NCBI GenBank assembly: GCA_037176885.1 | Contig: JAWWNJ010000092.1 | Location: 372,001-436,000 of the forward strand | Direction of reading: 5' to 3' | Length of the DNA stretch: 64,000 bases | DNA from: Favolaschia claudopus | Taxonomy: Eukaryota; Basidiomycota; Agaricomycetes; Agaricales; Mycenaceae | In this document: positions 1 to 10,667 of the stretch, in pieces | How positions within the stretch are numbered: position 1 is the first letter of the stretch | Layout of the letters: each line of letters opens with the position of its first letter | Translations under genes and position numbers: made by a program | The notes under the pieces: model-generated | What the model was told of the DNA's origin: nothing | Database searches by the model: none | What the model saw: the letters and a program-made list of their open reading frames with translations, nothing else

Positions 1-650
1 TGCAATGGGGGCTCGGATAGTCCGCAGCCGTGTGATTATGGGCGCTATCAGCCCAGTGCGTATATCTCTTCCTTTCGTTTGAATCAACTAATGGCTGAGG
101 TGGAATAGACACAGGGTCGACTTCGTGTATGCAGACCCAGCCTGGGTTCTTCACGAACCAGCGCGGAAGTACGACGCCGGCGCCTTGCCCTGCGGGGTCG
201 TATCAGCCTTGTGCGTATTTTCTGTCGCACTTATTTTTGAACACCTTCTGAAATGGGCCGTTCATGCAGATTCTCAGCAAGCCTTCTGCTACGGCGTGCC
301 TAAAGGCCGTTTCCAGTCGCAGTGCGTTCTTATTCTCATTCTTATCTCCTTTCCACCTTCTTTACACTGTTCGTTTCATCAGGGCTGGGAAGCCATTCGT
401 CTGCGCCACCTGCTGCGGATGGGCAGCCACAGGGACCAACAACGTGAATCCGGTGAATTGCACGGCGCCGACGCCGTATGCGTGGCCCAATTCGGGGGAT
501 GGGTGTATCTCGAGCCCGACGTCGTGTACGCGGGCGGCGACTTGTGCTCAGGCGGCGGATGGGAGCTGCCGTGAGTTAATTTACATTGCCCACGATCACA
601 ACCAAATTCTAATTTACTTTTCTCAGCCGGCGAAACAATCTTCGGCTAAT
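1..650 (+). CDS. 3' end of a cysteine-rich protein (GCC2/GCC3-like repeats), partial
   Basis: The window opens inside a gene on the plus strand. Successive exon-sized pieces encode cysteine-rich motifs such as CPAGSYQPCA and QTQPGFF, which resemble the ephrin-receptor-like (GCC2/GCC3) repeats of secreted or surface proteins. The pieces are separated by plausible introns (about 60-114, 215-269, 327-388 and 571-627), and the first three donors directly follow an exon ending in GC. The last exons read through a Cys-dense stretch containing FVCATCCGW and end GETIFG with TAA at 648-650. I cannot join the second piece to its neighbours in one frame with standard splice sites, so the gene may be decayed, or I have misplaced an intron. 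The function is unknown; an extracellular location is an inference from cysteine content. Confidence 0.4.
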
Positions 651-1164
651 CTGCCCCCAGCATTTCAGGTTCTTGAGTTCACGTCCGTTCACGTTTCTGC
701 TTCACGCCTTGTTAACCATGTTACGTTGTTATGAAACCCGCTCTTATGTACATCATCTTCCCCCCTACGCCCTTTTTTTCCGCATTTTCTCCATCCTTTG
801 TCTTCTTCTTCCTTCAGAGCAGTGTTTTCATGCTGCATTCATTTGTACTTCATTGGTAGTATGTTTGTTATTTACTCATTTGTATTCCATTCACTTGATA
901 CGAAGAAAATTTATTTTCCCACCGCAATCTGTCCACTCCTTTGTTCACCTTCTTACTATTTCCACCAATGCACACACCTTACTTCGACACGGTCAAATTT
1001 TTGCGTACCGACCATTTCCTCGTCGCGTAGAAAATATCTAGGTACTACTGGCACATTTTTCCGCCTCCTTCGCCCTCGGCAACAGAAAGTTACCATTATC
1101 TGAGTTGAATTGTCCTGCGCCAGATAGAGCGACTTGCAAAGCGACGACGCTCAGACTACCTTCC
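651..1164. other. intergenic stretch without a recognisable gene
   Basis: T- and C-rich sequence between the cysteine-rich gene and the left arm of the inverted duplication. It probably contains the 3' UTR of the upstream gene. No open frame has recognisable protein features. Confidence 0.5.
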
Positions 1165-2239
1165 TATTCGGACTCCCCTGTTTTCAACTGACGCGTCACG
1201 TTACGTTTGGCTTCTTCTTCCTTCCCCAACTGCTGTCTAAAATCCCACTTTCTTGCTTCGTGTCCACACCAAAACTGGTCGCATTGATGGACCACCAGTA
1301 CAGAATTCTGGCTCATGTTGTTCAGTCATACTTGGTTTGTCAGGAGAATCCTGGCTCATATTCTCATGCAACTGGCTGGTTCGACCAAGCAGTGGTAGTT
1401 TGTGTGGTTCTGGGGGACCTAACGGACGAGTTCATTGAGAGGACCACTAGACTGCCGTTTGCATGGCTACCGAAAACAATTTTGGATTTCATAACCTGGA
1501 TACCGCACATCGTATTTGAGGTGCTTCATCATTGCTCTTTCGCACCGGCGATGCTGCTTCTACGCTTTCTCCTAGGCTTGTCGTACCATTTGTCCGCTCT
1601 CAATGCACCGTTCGCCGTTTTTTTCGCACGAACAACTCATGAACCATCGTATTTCAGGTCTCCCATTCAGATTCCCCACATCATATGTCGTCGCTCATTG
1701 GAACTGGTTCTGCACTTTCCCAACTTCTCCACTTGAACCACGCGTTATATGAACGACGTACTAACGACGTGCTCTGTCTGTCCCTCTTGGGTGACGTCGA
1801 CGACCACTTCACTTCTGCCCGAGACTCTGGCGCTCTGCTCGTTTTCTTGGAATTCATGCATGAACGATCAGACTCATGCCAATGACGTCTGCACTTGGGA
1901 ACAACAGGTTCCCTATTCTGGACCTTCTTCGCCGCGCTCTTTGGCCGCTCGATATTGTTTGAGCGAGTTTAGTTTATCCCCGAGTTCCTTTGATTTCGGA
2001 TTTTCAGACGCGAGATTACTGGTTTTCATTCGAGAATCTAAAGATTGGTCTTCACGGAATTCAACAACCCAAGGTTGCTGCACGCACTTTCAGAACCTCT
2101 TAATTTAGCTCTTGTTGCTGTTGTCCTCTGACAATTCATCGTATTCTCTTGTCCAACAGCTCCACCGCTCCACCTTGAAATTGCAACATATCGCCTCGGT
2201 CTTCCTATGCGATTTTCCAGAATATCTTGTCCAAAACAC

Positions 2240-2246
2240 TATAAAA
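2240..2246 (+). promoter_or_regulatory. TATA box of the left hydrophobin gene
   Basis: TATAAAA lies 67 bp upstream of the start codon and is conserved at the same place in the inverted copy (27775-27781, minus strand), inside a conserved block AACACTATAAAAGACCC. The spacing suits a TATA box with a short leader, as expected for a highly expressed gene. Confidence 0.7.
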
Positions 2247-2312
2247 GACCCTTCTGCCCCCTCCTCAATCCTCATTCAAGCGCATTCCTCTGCAGTTGAA
2301 ACCTACACAAAT

Positions 2313-2788
2313 ATGTTCTCCAAGCTCTCCATCGCCGTCGCCTCAGTGCTCATTGTACGCACCCACTCACCCTCCGCCTGCCCGACTGACCTAGGTATTT
2401 ACAGACCCTTGCTGCCGCCATTCCCAACAGCCCCCCTCCCCCGGTCACCACACCCAGCTCGCCCCAATGCTGCAACAGCGTTGTGTCCTCCACCAGTGCC
2501 GCCGCTAGCGGCGTGGCCGCCCTTCTCGGGCTCGACCTCACCGGCCTCAATGTTCCCGTCGGGTTGAGCTGCAGCCCCATCACGGTCGTCGGAAACAACT
2601 GGTAGGCGGGTTTGTTCTTGCGTCTGTGTCGTTTCTCATATTCTCAACTAGCGGGTCCACCACCGTCACCTGCGACGCACCCGACAAAGAATGGGGTATG
2701 CTTCCACTCAAGCCCTTCAGAATATCATATTGACAATCCGATTGCAGGCGGCCTCATTGCCATTAACTGCATCCCCATCACCGCCTGA
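2313..2788 (+). CDS. class I hydrophobin, six-cysteine variant (copy 1)
   Basis: Small secreted amphipathic protein of the hydrophobin family, which self-assembles at air-water interfaces and coats aerial hyphae and fruit bodies. Four exons (2313-2354, 2405-2601, 2652-2695, 2748-2788) with GT-AG introns encode 107 residues. The N-terminus MFSKLSIAVASVLITLAAA is a signal peptide. The family core is visible: QCCNSV, then LSCSPITVVG, then GGLIAINCIPITA at the C-terminus. Cysteines are at 36, 37, 70, 80, 87 and 102 only. The canonical class I pattern has eight: C1 is absent from the Pro/Thr stretch before the CC pair, and the position of C6 (86) is threonine. These two are known to pair in class I hydrophobins. 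A near-identical inverted copy lies at 27233-27708. Identification is firm; whether the six-cysteine form still assembles is open. Confidence 0.93.
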
Positions 2789-3255
2789 GCAGTTGACCCG
2801 TCTCATCGTCTCGAATTGTTGAACATTCAAGTTTCTTTTGTACTTTGATGCCTTCTTCTTCTCAACGTTGTCTCGTGTTAAATGTCGCGAATACACGTTT
2901 TTTGTTTTGTTTTGCATTTATATCGACCTGACCCCATTCGCAAGCTGTGACAATTTTGCAGCACAGATACAAACTCCTTCCATGAACACGACACTGTCTT
3001 CATTGTCGTGCGAAATATATTCTGAGCTTCGGAGCTGGTTCACAGATTCCCATACCCGCTGTCCGCCATGCCGCATGACCACCTCTCTACAATCGAGGCA
3101 GCTGTTTTTTGTCCGGACTGATGATCTTGAGTCTGATCGTTGACTGTAACTTTCACCTGACTCCAAGATTGTTGTTGCTGCAAGTCTCATTGCCCAACGG
3201 TCGAAAGAGAAAAAAAAATCGGAATCGAAATGCGAAACCTGCCGTCGCAGGTATC

Positions 3256-3865
3256 ACTGCAGATTCAATAGTAATCCGTTTGTTTACGCGTTATTTACAT
3301 CCGCCTTTTCTTCCGTACCTCCATGTCCTCCGTTTGCGATGAACTTGAAGAACACTTGCTGGCTTTGAAGATCGCCTCTGCCCTCGTTTTTCTTTTCGCC
3401 AACCCCGGTCTTCTGCGGTTGACCCACAACCTGGACTCGAAACTCGAAATTGCTGCTCGAAATTTTTTGCCTGCGTGTGTTTGGAGTTGAAGCTCTGATG
3501 CCGGCACGCTTACGAGTGGTCTGTACAGCCACCCCCGCACTCGTGTTTACCCCGCATTTCGCTACGAACAACGATCCCAGAGTCGTGTGCGCCAGTAGTC
3601 GCGTATATTCCGTCTGAGCTTGAGCCCCATGTAGCACAAAAACTCTAGACATGAGCGTAATATACCGAGCGTGGGGCTCGGCCAAGGCGAGACTAGCATA
3701 TGACCTAGCTCTGTTGCAGTCTGTTGTCGTCTGATGCAGCTGCACAATTGCATTGGCCAATGGTGAGAAACTCCCGCGTTGTCTCCTACCAGTCACTGCG
3801 ACTGCAATAAGATTCAACAACAACTCAGCTCTATCTACGTATTCCCCCCCGCATCGTAGGCAGCC
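3256..3865. other. eEF2 upstream region
   Basis: Non-coding between the inner edge of the inverted repeat and the eEF2 start. The last 50 bp before the ATG contain a C-rich run typical of strongly expressed fungal genes. A 179-codon frame on the minus strand (3284-3823) has no family features and is not called. Confidence 0.5.
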
Positions 3866-6800
3866 ATGGTGTACGTCCCCCCTCGTTCCCCCCGCTCACG
3901 AGCTGACTGAGCTGCGTTGTCATGCAGGAATTTCACCGTAGGTGAGGAGAGGGAGCCAGCGAGGCACTGTGCAGGCACTCACCCCGATTTCCAGATCAAA
4001 TCCGTGAGCTCATGGACCGGCCCACAAATATCCGGAATATGAGTGTCATTGCCCATGGTGAGTTGCTCGTCGTCGCAGAGGGGGCTGCCGAGTAGTAATA
4101 CGCCTATGACTATACAGTGGACCATGGCAAGTCGACCCTCACGGATTCCCTGGTCTCGAAGGCCGGTATTATCGCCAGCGCCAAGGCTGGGGACATGCGC
4201 TTTACGGACACGAGAGAAGACGAAAAGGAGCGCGGTATCACAATCAAGTCGACCGCAATCTCGATGTCAGTCTATCTGTCGTCGAGAGCTCACTCAGCTC
4301 ATAGTGTTACAGGTATTTCGAAGTCGACAAAGAGGAATTGCCCTCGATTAAGCAGAAGACCATTGGAGCGGAGTTCCTGATTAACTTGATCGACGTAAGT
4401 CCCTTTATCAAGTACAATCAGCTTAGATTGACTGACCTCCTGCCCGATACAGAGCCCGGGCCACGTCGACTTCTCGTCCGAAGTCACCGCCGCGTTGCGT
4501 GTCACTGACGGCGCCCTAGTCGTCGTAGACTGTGTCGAAGGTGTCTGCGTTCAAACTGAGACCGTCCTGCGTCAAGCCCTTGGCGAGCGTATCAAGCCCG
4601 TCGTCATCATCAACAAGGTCGACCGCGCCCTGCTCGAGTTGCAAGTCTCGAAAGAAGACTTGTTCCAATCGTTCTCGAGAACGATCGAGAGCGTTAACGT
4701 TATTGTGTCGACGTACCATGATGCTGCCCTCGGTGATGTTCAGGTCTACCCCGACAAGGGCACGGTCGCTTTCGGGTCTGGTTTGCACGGATGGGGGTTC
4801 ACTCTCCGTCAATTCTCGAGCAGGTATGCGAAGAAGTTTGGTGTGGACAAGGAGAAGATGATGTAAGCGTCTCCGTCTCTCTTTTCTTTTTGGCTGTGAG
4901 ATTGAAGGGATCCTGCGCAGGGGTAAATTGTGGGGCGATAACTTCTTCAATCCCGCAACACGCAAGTGGTCGACGAAATCCACCGATGCCGATGGCAAGA
5001 CCCTCGAGCGTGCTTTCAACTCGTTTGTCTTGGACCCTATCTTCAAGATCTTCGACGCCGTCATGAACTTCAAAAAGGACGCCATCGGGCCTATGCTAGA
5101 GAAGCTTGAGGTCAAGCTGGCTCCCGAAGAGCGCGACCTCGAGGGCAAGGCCCTTCTTAAAGTCGTCATGCGCAAATTCCTTCCTGCTGGAGACTCCCTC
5201 TTAGAGATGATAGTTAGCTTCCTCTCTCGTCGTATGCTGCACAATGAGCTCACCCGCTCCAGGTCATCAACCTTCCCAGTCCTGCAACTGCCCAGCGGTA
5301 TCGTGTAGAAACCTTGTACGAGGGACCCATGGACGACGAATCGGCCATTGCCATTCGCGACTGCGACCCCGCCGGCCCTCTAGTCCTATACATCTCCAAG
5401 ATGGTGCCGACCTCCGATAAAGGTCGTTTCTACGCCTTCGGTCGTGTCTTTGCCGGCACTGTCCGCTCCGGACCCAAGATTCGCATTCAGGGCCCGAACT
5501 ACGTCCCCGGAAAGAAGGAGGATCTCTTCGTCAAATCCATCCAGCGTACCGTTCTGATGATGGGTCGCTACATCGAGCCGTTGGAGGATTGCCCCGCGGG
5601 TAATATTGTTGGTCTCGTCGGCATTGATCAGTTCTTGCTGAAGAGTGGCACTCTGACGACGTCGGAGACGGCGCATAACATGAAGGTCATGCGGTTCTCG
5701 GTGTCGCCTGTCGTGCAGGTTGCTGTGGAGGTTAAGAATGCTGCTGATTTGCCGAAGCTTGTTGAGGGGCTGAAGCGGTTGTCCAAGTCGGATCCGTGTG
5801 TGCAGACGTGGATTAATGAGACGGGAGAGCATATTGTTGCTGGTGCGGGAGAGCTGCATCTTGAGATTTGTCTAAAGGTGGGTAACGTCTCTCGTACAAG
5901 GAAGAGATTGATTGTTGATTGACCGAGTCGTATAGGATCTTGAAGAAGACCACGCTGGCGTTCCTTTGAAGAAGTCGGACCCTGTTGTACCTTATCGTGA
6001 AAGTGTCAAGGCGGAATCTTCCATTGTCGCCCTGTCAAAGTCGCAGAACAAGCACAACCGTCTTTACATGAAGGCGATGCCGCTTGAGGAGGAGCTCACG
6101 CAAGCCATCGAGGCTGGCAAGATCAGCGCACGAGACGATTTCAAGATTCGTGGTCGTATCCTCGCTGATGAGTATGGCTGGGACGTCACCGAGGCCAGGA
6201 AGATTTGGGCCTTTGGACCTGATACGACCGGGCCTAACTTGATGGTCGATGTCACCAAGGGTTAGTTTTCTCTCGCCGCTTTCGCTGACTGTGAAGCTCA
6301 ATGCGGCGCAGGTGTGCAATACCTCAACGAAATCAAGGATTCCTGCATTGGTGCTCTTCAGTGGGCAGCGAAGGAAGGTGTATGCGCTGAGGAGAACATG
6401 CGTGGTGTTCGGTTCAACCTCATGGATGTTACTGTATGTCGCTTTCTGCCGCACTCGCGTTTGTTCTAATCCGGTCATCACAGCTCCATGCCGATGCCAT
6501 TCACCGTGGCACAGGGCAGATCATGCCCACTTGCCGTCGCGTCTGTTACGCAGCCTGCTTATTGGCAACCCCGGCCCTGCAGGAGCCCATCTACCTTGGT
6601 ACGTATACTCGTAACTTCCTTTGTCGGTCGCGTTACCAACGTCTCGTCCAGTGGAAATCCAATGTCCCGAGAATGCCATCGGAGGCATCTACAGTTGCCT
6701 GAACAAACGTCGTGGACAGGTTTTCAGTGAAGAACAGAGGGTGGGAACCCCCATGTTCACGGTCAAGGCGTACCTGCCTGTCAACGAATCCTTCGGATTC

Positions 6801-7090
6801 AACGGAGACCTAAGGCAAGCCACCGGTGGGCAGGCCTTCCCCCAGAGTGTGTTCGACCACTGGGAGATTATGCAAGGATGTAAGTGGAGTTGTGTGAATG
6901 CTGTGAGCATTGTGCTGAATGCGATGATAGCGCCTCTGGACAAGGGAAGCAAAATCGAGGAATTGGTAACGAAGTTGCGCGTTCGCAAGGGTCTCAAGGT
7001 ATGGCCTTACCACCGTTCGTTATGTTAGCTCGCTAATTGCCCATCTAGCCCGATATTCCGTCCCTCGACACCTACTATGATAAACTCTAA
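3866..7090 (+). CDS. EFT1/EF2: translation elongation factor 2 (eEF2)
   Basis: GTPase that drives ribosomal translocation in the cytosol. Fourteen exons add up to 842 residues, exactly the length of yeast eEF2. The protein begins [16 protein letters not shown] and reads through the P-loop AHVDHGKST, the switch II motif DSPGHVDF and the NKVD motif. The domain IV tip [12 protein letters not shown] contains the histidine that becomes diphthamide, and the protein ends DTYYDKL. Coding starts with a 5-nt exon piece (3866-3870) and a 14-nt microexon (3928-3941), then 3995-4057, 4118-4265, 4313-4394, 4453-4862, 4921-5212, 5263-5877, 5936-6260, 6312-6433, 6484-6598, 6652-6879, 6931-6998 and 7049-7090. 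No key residue is missing. Introns close to the start codon are common in eEF2 and may raise expression (inference). Confidence 0.98.
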
Positions 7091-9113
7091 GCCGGTTTGA
7101 CCGACATTTAACTGCAGTGGCGGAGAATTTAGCGGGAGAATTTAGCGTGGAATGTTGTTGTACTGATGTTTGTATGTAGAGAGATGGGTTTACGAATGTA
7201 CGATTTACACCTTCATCGATGCTTCATCGACTACTCGAGGCTACACGAGTGCGCCCATATGTAGTCTTTCAGTATTGAACACACCACACAGGATCCACTT
7301 CTGGCGTTGGTTCCACGGTTCGAAATTCGAGTTTGAAAGAAGGTCTATTCTGGGTATTGAGAACGACTATCTTCTGGTCGACTCGGCGGAAAGTCTGAGT
7401 AGCGAGATTACATTCTGGGCAACTGAATCTCCAGAACGGGGAAGCGAACAGGCAGCGCCATAGACAACAAATCACCCCTACGCCGTCATTGGACGACAAG
7501 CGGAAAGACGCTGCTCTGGAATTTCTCCTGTTCTGGCTTTCGCAGACATCCACTTCCTTTTACGTGTATCGAGTGTCTGAGCTCTGTGCCGGCTCTCTCC
7601 AAGAGCGAACTGAGTATAATTTGATCTTCACGAAGTCTGAGTAGAAAAGCCGCGAAACTGAATGATTCAAACGGTATTGTAAGGTCGAATGTAGCCACGT
7701 TCCGATCCATCAAGAATGTTATCTGTGGAATTGAATGCCAAGTAGAGTGAAAGACAGCAACTCATCTTGCTTTGAGAAGACTTCCACGCCATGAACACCA
7801 ACCCGAGTTTGCCGGCGATGACCATCATTAAAGGTCGAGCACGCCTACAGCTGAAAGCGGTTCCGGCGACGCAACATGGACAACATGCTTGAACTCGAGT
7901 GAGATAGATGTCAATCCTGTGAGTGTTTTGCCAACGCACCGTGACGAAATCCACCCACGACAATACAAGTTTCACTGTGGGATTTGAGTCCGAAATTTCA
8001 AGGCCAATTGCGGTTTGCGATATCCCCAGAACATGTCTCTGGCACGCGATGCTAGCCATGAGGTCGAGGATATTGTCCGAATCAGCCATACAAAAGAACG
8101 GGTGGACGACACATAGGTGTATTCCGTGACCGGGTAAAAGGTGTGCTTATAGAGGCAGCTCGATGGACAATAAATCGCTTTCGACACTGTCAGTAGCCGA
8201 GTCTGCTGATCGGGGAGATTCGTCCACAGAAGAAGCAAGGGACGACTCGGAGGAAGATTCTCGACTCAGAACAGAACGTGGACGGGCTTGGGAGGCGGCA
8301 GGATCGGATTGCGCAATGGAAGACTCACACGGAGGAAGAGGGACTTGTAGAATTAATGCGTTTTCCATCGAGATCGCTCACACAATGACAGAACAAGAAT
8401 GTGGCTACTCCGTCATAGTCGGGCAGGTCCAGAGCTTTTGTACGTGGGCGAACGAAAGTTGCTTCGGGACTAGATCATGATGAGGGAGGGATGAGGTTCA
8501 AGCGAAGGAACACACATCACAATAGCGTCCTTCCAGCACATATGAACCAGGCATCTCACCAAGGTGGCCAGAAATGGCACAATGGAGCGTGAAGCGCCGT
8601 AGTGAGAGCGCAGAGATCACACATTCGAGACAGTGGTCAGGACGATGTCGAAGATGTCGGCAAGTCTTTGCTCGCAGGAATCACTGTTTGCTTGGCGAGA
8701 GCAGTATTCCGGAAGAGGAGGGGCTTTGCCGCCTCAGACACGAATGGATGTGGTCCGGAAGTACACCAGGATGGCAGAGGAGTGTTCAAGGATGCATAGA
8801 TATCAGAGACGTCTGGAGGAAGGTGACACAGATCCTCTGTGTATCGAACACGGTGATGTTCCACAGTGACCAAAGGCGAGAGCATAGAAGTTCAAAAATT
8901 AAGCAATGAGCATAAGTTAGTTAGTAGTAAGTGGCAGTTGAGTAGTCTCGTAAACAAGACTTTATAGACTTTTTTTGAAGATAGTCGTTCAAACGTAGCA
9001 GTTGAGTTCAAGTTGCAGTAGTGTTGCTCCGTCACGCTGAGGTGTGACGTCACGCGATTCTTCCCATTTACTTTAGACGTGTCTTCGCCTGCTGGGTTGG
9101 TGCTCGTTCAACA
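7091..9113. other. 2-kb stretch; possible decayed or multi-exon minus-strand gene
   Basis: The first 100-200 bp after the eEF2 stop are its 3' UTR. The rest has several overlapping minus-strand frames: 8368-8147, serine-rich and acidic; 8089-7667, with a hydrophobic stretch around VIAGKLGLVFMAW; and 7713-7486. They might be exons of one gene, but I could not join them with good splice sites into a family I recognise. I therefore do not call a gene. Transcript data across 7,500-8,900 would settle it. Confidence 0.3.
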
Positions 9114-9785
9114 ATGTCGGGCATGAACTTGTCGCTATACAGCGTCAACGCCTTTCTTATACTCGACACGGAGGGCAGCCGGGTGCTTGCCAAATACTAT
9201 CGGCCGAAGAGTCACCCGTTGGGCGAATCGAAAGAATTCTTGACTTTGAAGGAGCAGAAAGCATTCGAGAAAGGGCTATGGCAAAAGACTAAGAAGCCTG
9301 GAGGTCAGTTTCTTATTATTTGGCTATTTCGATGCAGTACTCACCGAATCTTCGCAGGCGATATTATCCTGTACGACGGACACCTGGCCGTATACAAGCA
9401 CTCGCTGGATCTCATCATTTATTTCATTGCGGGCCCTTCGGAGAACGAGCTAATGCTGTCGACGGCGTTGAACAATTTCGTTGACGCCCTGACGATGCTA
9501 CTGCGAAACCAAATCGAAAAGCGCGGGGTACTTGAGAGTTTGGATATGGTGCTTCTTTGCCTGGACGAGACCATTGACGACGGGTGCGTAATCATTCATC
9601 ATTGAAATCTCGCAAAATTCATCTCTGGTTGCAGAATTATTGTCGACACGGATCCCACTGCCATTGCGTCGCGGGTGAGCCGGCCGCGGCCAGACACGAT
9701 GGAGATTGTGATAAATGAGCAGTCGATTATGAGTGCATACCAGACGGTGAAGGAGAAAATGGTCCAGAGAATAGGCCAGCTGTAG
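9114..9785 (+). CDS. COPZ/RET3: coatomer subunit zeta (COPI)
   Basis: Small subunit of the COPI coat for Golgi-to-ER and intra-Golgi transport. Three exons (9114-9303, 9358-9583, 9635-9785) give 188 residues, the usual size. It begins MSGMNLSLYSVNAFLILD and carries the longin-like core: VLAKYY, then DIILYDGHLAVYK, then DLIIYFIAGPSENELML, followed by the helical part with LDMVLLCLDE. It ends EKMVQRIGQL. The next gene, TRS31, starts only 40 bp after the stop on the same strand, so terminator and promoter must be very compact or overlapping. With TRS31 and AP-1 beta it forms a run of three membrane-traffic genes. Confidence 0.96.
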
Positions 9786-9825
9786 TTGTAGAACGCATTC
9801 CATATTATATATTTCTCGTCTCTAA

Positions 9826-10609
9826 ATGGCTTACTCTCAACCACATTCACGAGTTTCCGTGCTTTCCAACTCGTCTTCCTCCTCCGTCGAGCACCTCTCT
9901 CCGGCTGCCTCGTCCACCCGATTCTCTTTACCGTCTATTCCCGGCACACCTGGTCCCCTCGCGCAGTCGCGGCCGGCAGGCGTTCGTCCCAATATCTATG
10001 ATCGCAACCTGAACAAGACGCGCATAACCGAAGTCTCCGGCGCAGCCTTCACATTTCTGTTCTCTGAAATCGTCCAATACACGCAGAAGCGCGTCAGCGG
10101 CATAAATGACCTCGAGCGCCGGCTCAACACCCTTGGCTACCGCATCGGCACCCGCGTCCTTGAGCTCATGGTCTGGCGTGCGGAATCCGCCAGCAAAGCC
10201 CCCAAGCGCGAGATTCGGCTGCTCCCTGCACTCATGAGCATCCATACTCAGGTCTGGCGCGCCGTTTTTGGCAAGCCGGCCGATGCGATTGAGAAGAGTG
10301 TAGAGAATGCAGACGAGTATATGATCATCGACAACGACCCCCTCGTCGAGCGCTACATTTCCGTCCCCAAGGATATTAGTCAGCTCAGTTGCTCGTCATT
10401 CACTGCTGGGATTGTCGAGGCCGTACTGGACGGCTTAGGATTCGTTGGTCAAACCTCTATCATTCTTGGAACAAAACTCATCAGCGAAATTTTAGCCTGC
10501 TCGCGTTACTGCACATAACACACCCAACACACAATTCCCCTCTCGCACCACCATACTCATCAAGCTCGAAAAGTCGGTGCTGGAGCGGGAAGAGGTGCTC
10601 AAGGGCTGA
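9826..10609 (+). CDS. TRS31: TRAPP complex subunit TRS31 / TRAPPC5
   Basis: Subunit of the TRAPP tethering and Rab-GEF complexes at the Golgi. Two exons (9826-10443 and 10496-10609) give 243 residues. A serine/proline-rich N-terminal extension of about 65 residues precedes the conserved Bet3-like fold: NIYDRNLNKTRITEVSGAAF, then RLNTLGYRIGTRVLEL, then FTAGIVEAVLDGLGF. The second exon supplies the conserved C-terminus PARVTAH...QFPSRTTILIKLEKSVLERE. The intron starts with GTTGGT, a slightly unusual donor; reading through it would replace the conserved tail with an unrelated 25-residue end. The start is the first in-frame ATG after the COPZ stop. Confidence 0.95.
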
Positions 10610-10667
10610 TTGTACATATTACACGCTATTGTACTCTATAATCCCGCTCTAAATCATGCCCCCGCAC

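Larger units (their letters stand above)
1165..3255 (+). repeat. left arm of a large inverted duplication
   Basis: This stretch matches the reverse complement of 26606-29605. Shared landmarks, outside to inside: the block around 1165-1200 (GACGCGTCA) against 29583-29606; the block at 1260-1440 against 29360-29480; the hydrophobin promoter and gene; the hydrophobin 3' flank with its TTTTTTGTTTTGTTTTGC run; and an inner block around 3190-3255 with CCTGCCGTCGCAGGTATC, found inverted near 26606-26680. The right copy is longer because about 0.9 kb holding a PMP3-family gene (roughly 28400-29360) has only about 150 bp opposite it here. Homology is clear by eye but identity was not computed. It is high in hydrophobin exons and lower in flanks. 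Confidence 0.85.

Noticed and set aside
3284..3823. 179-codon open frame on the minus strand upstream of eEF2
   Set aside because: No family features, unusual composition, and it lies in the eEF2 promoter; more likely chance.
4516..5253. 245-codon minus-strand frame
   Set aside because: Exact antisense of eEF2 exons 6-7; a shadow of strongly biased codon use.
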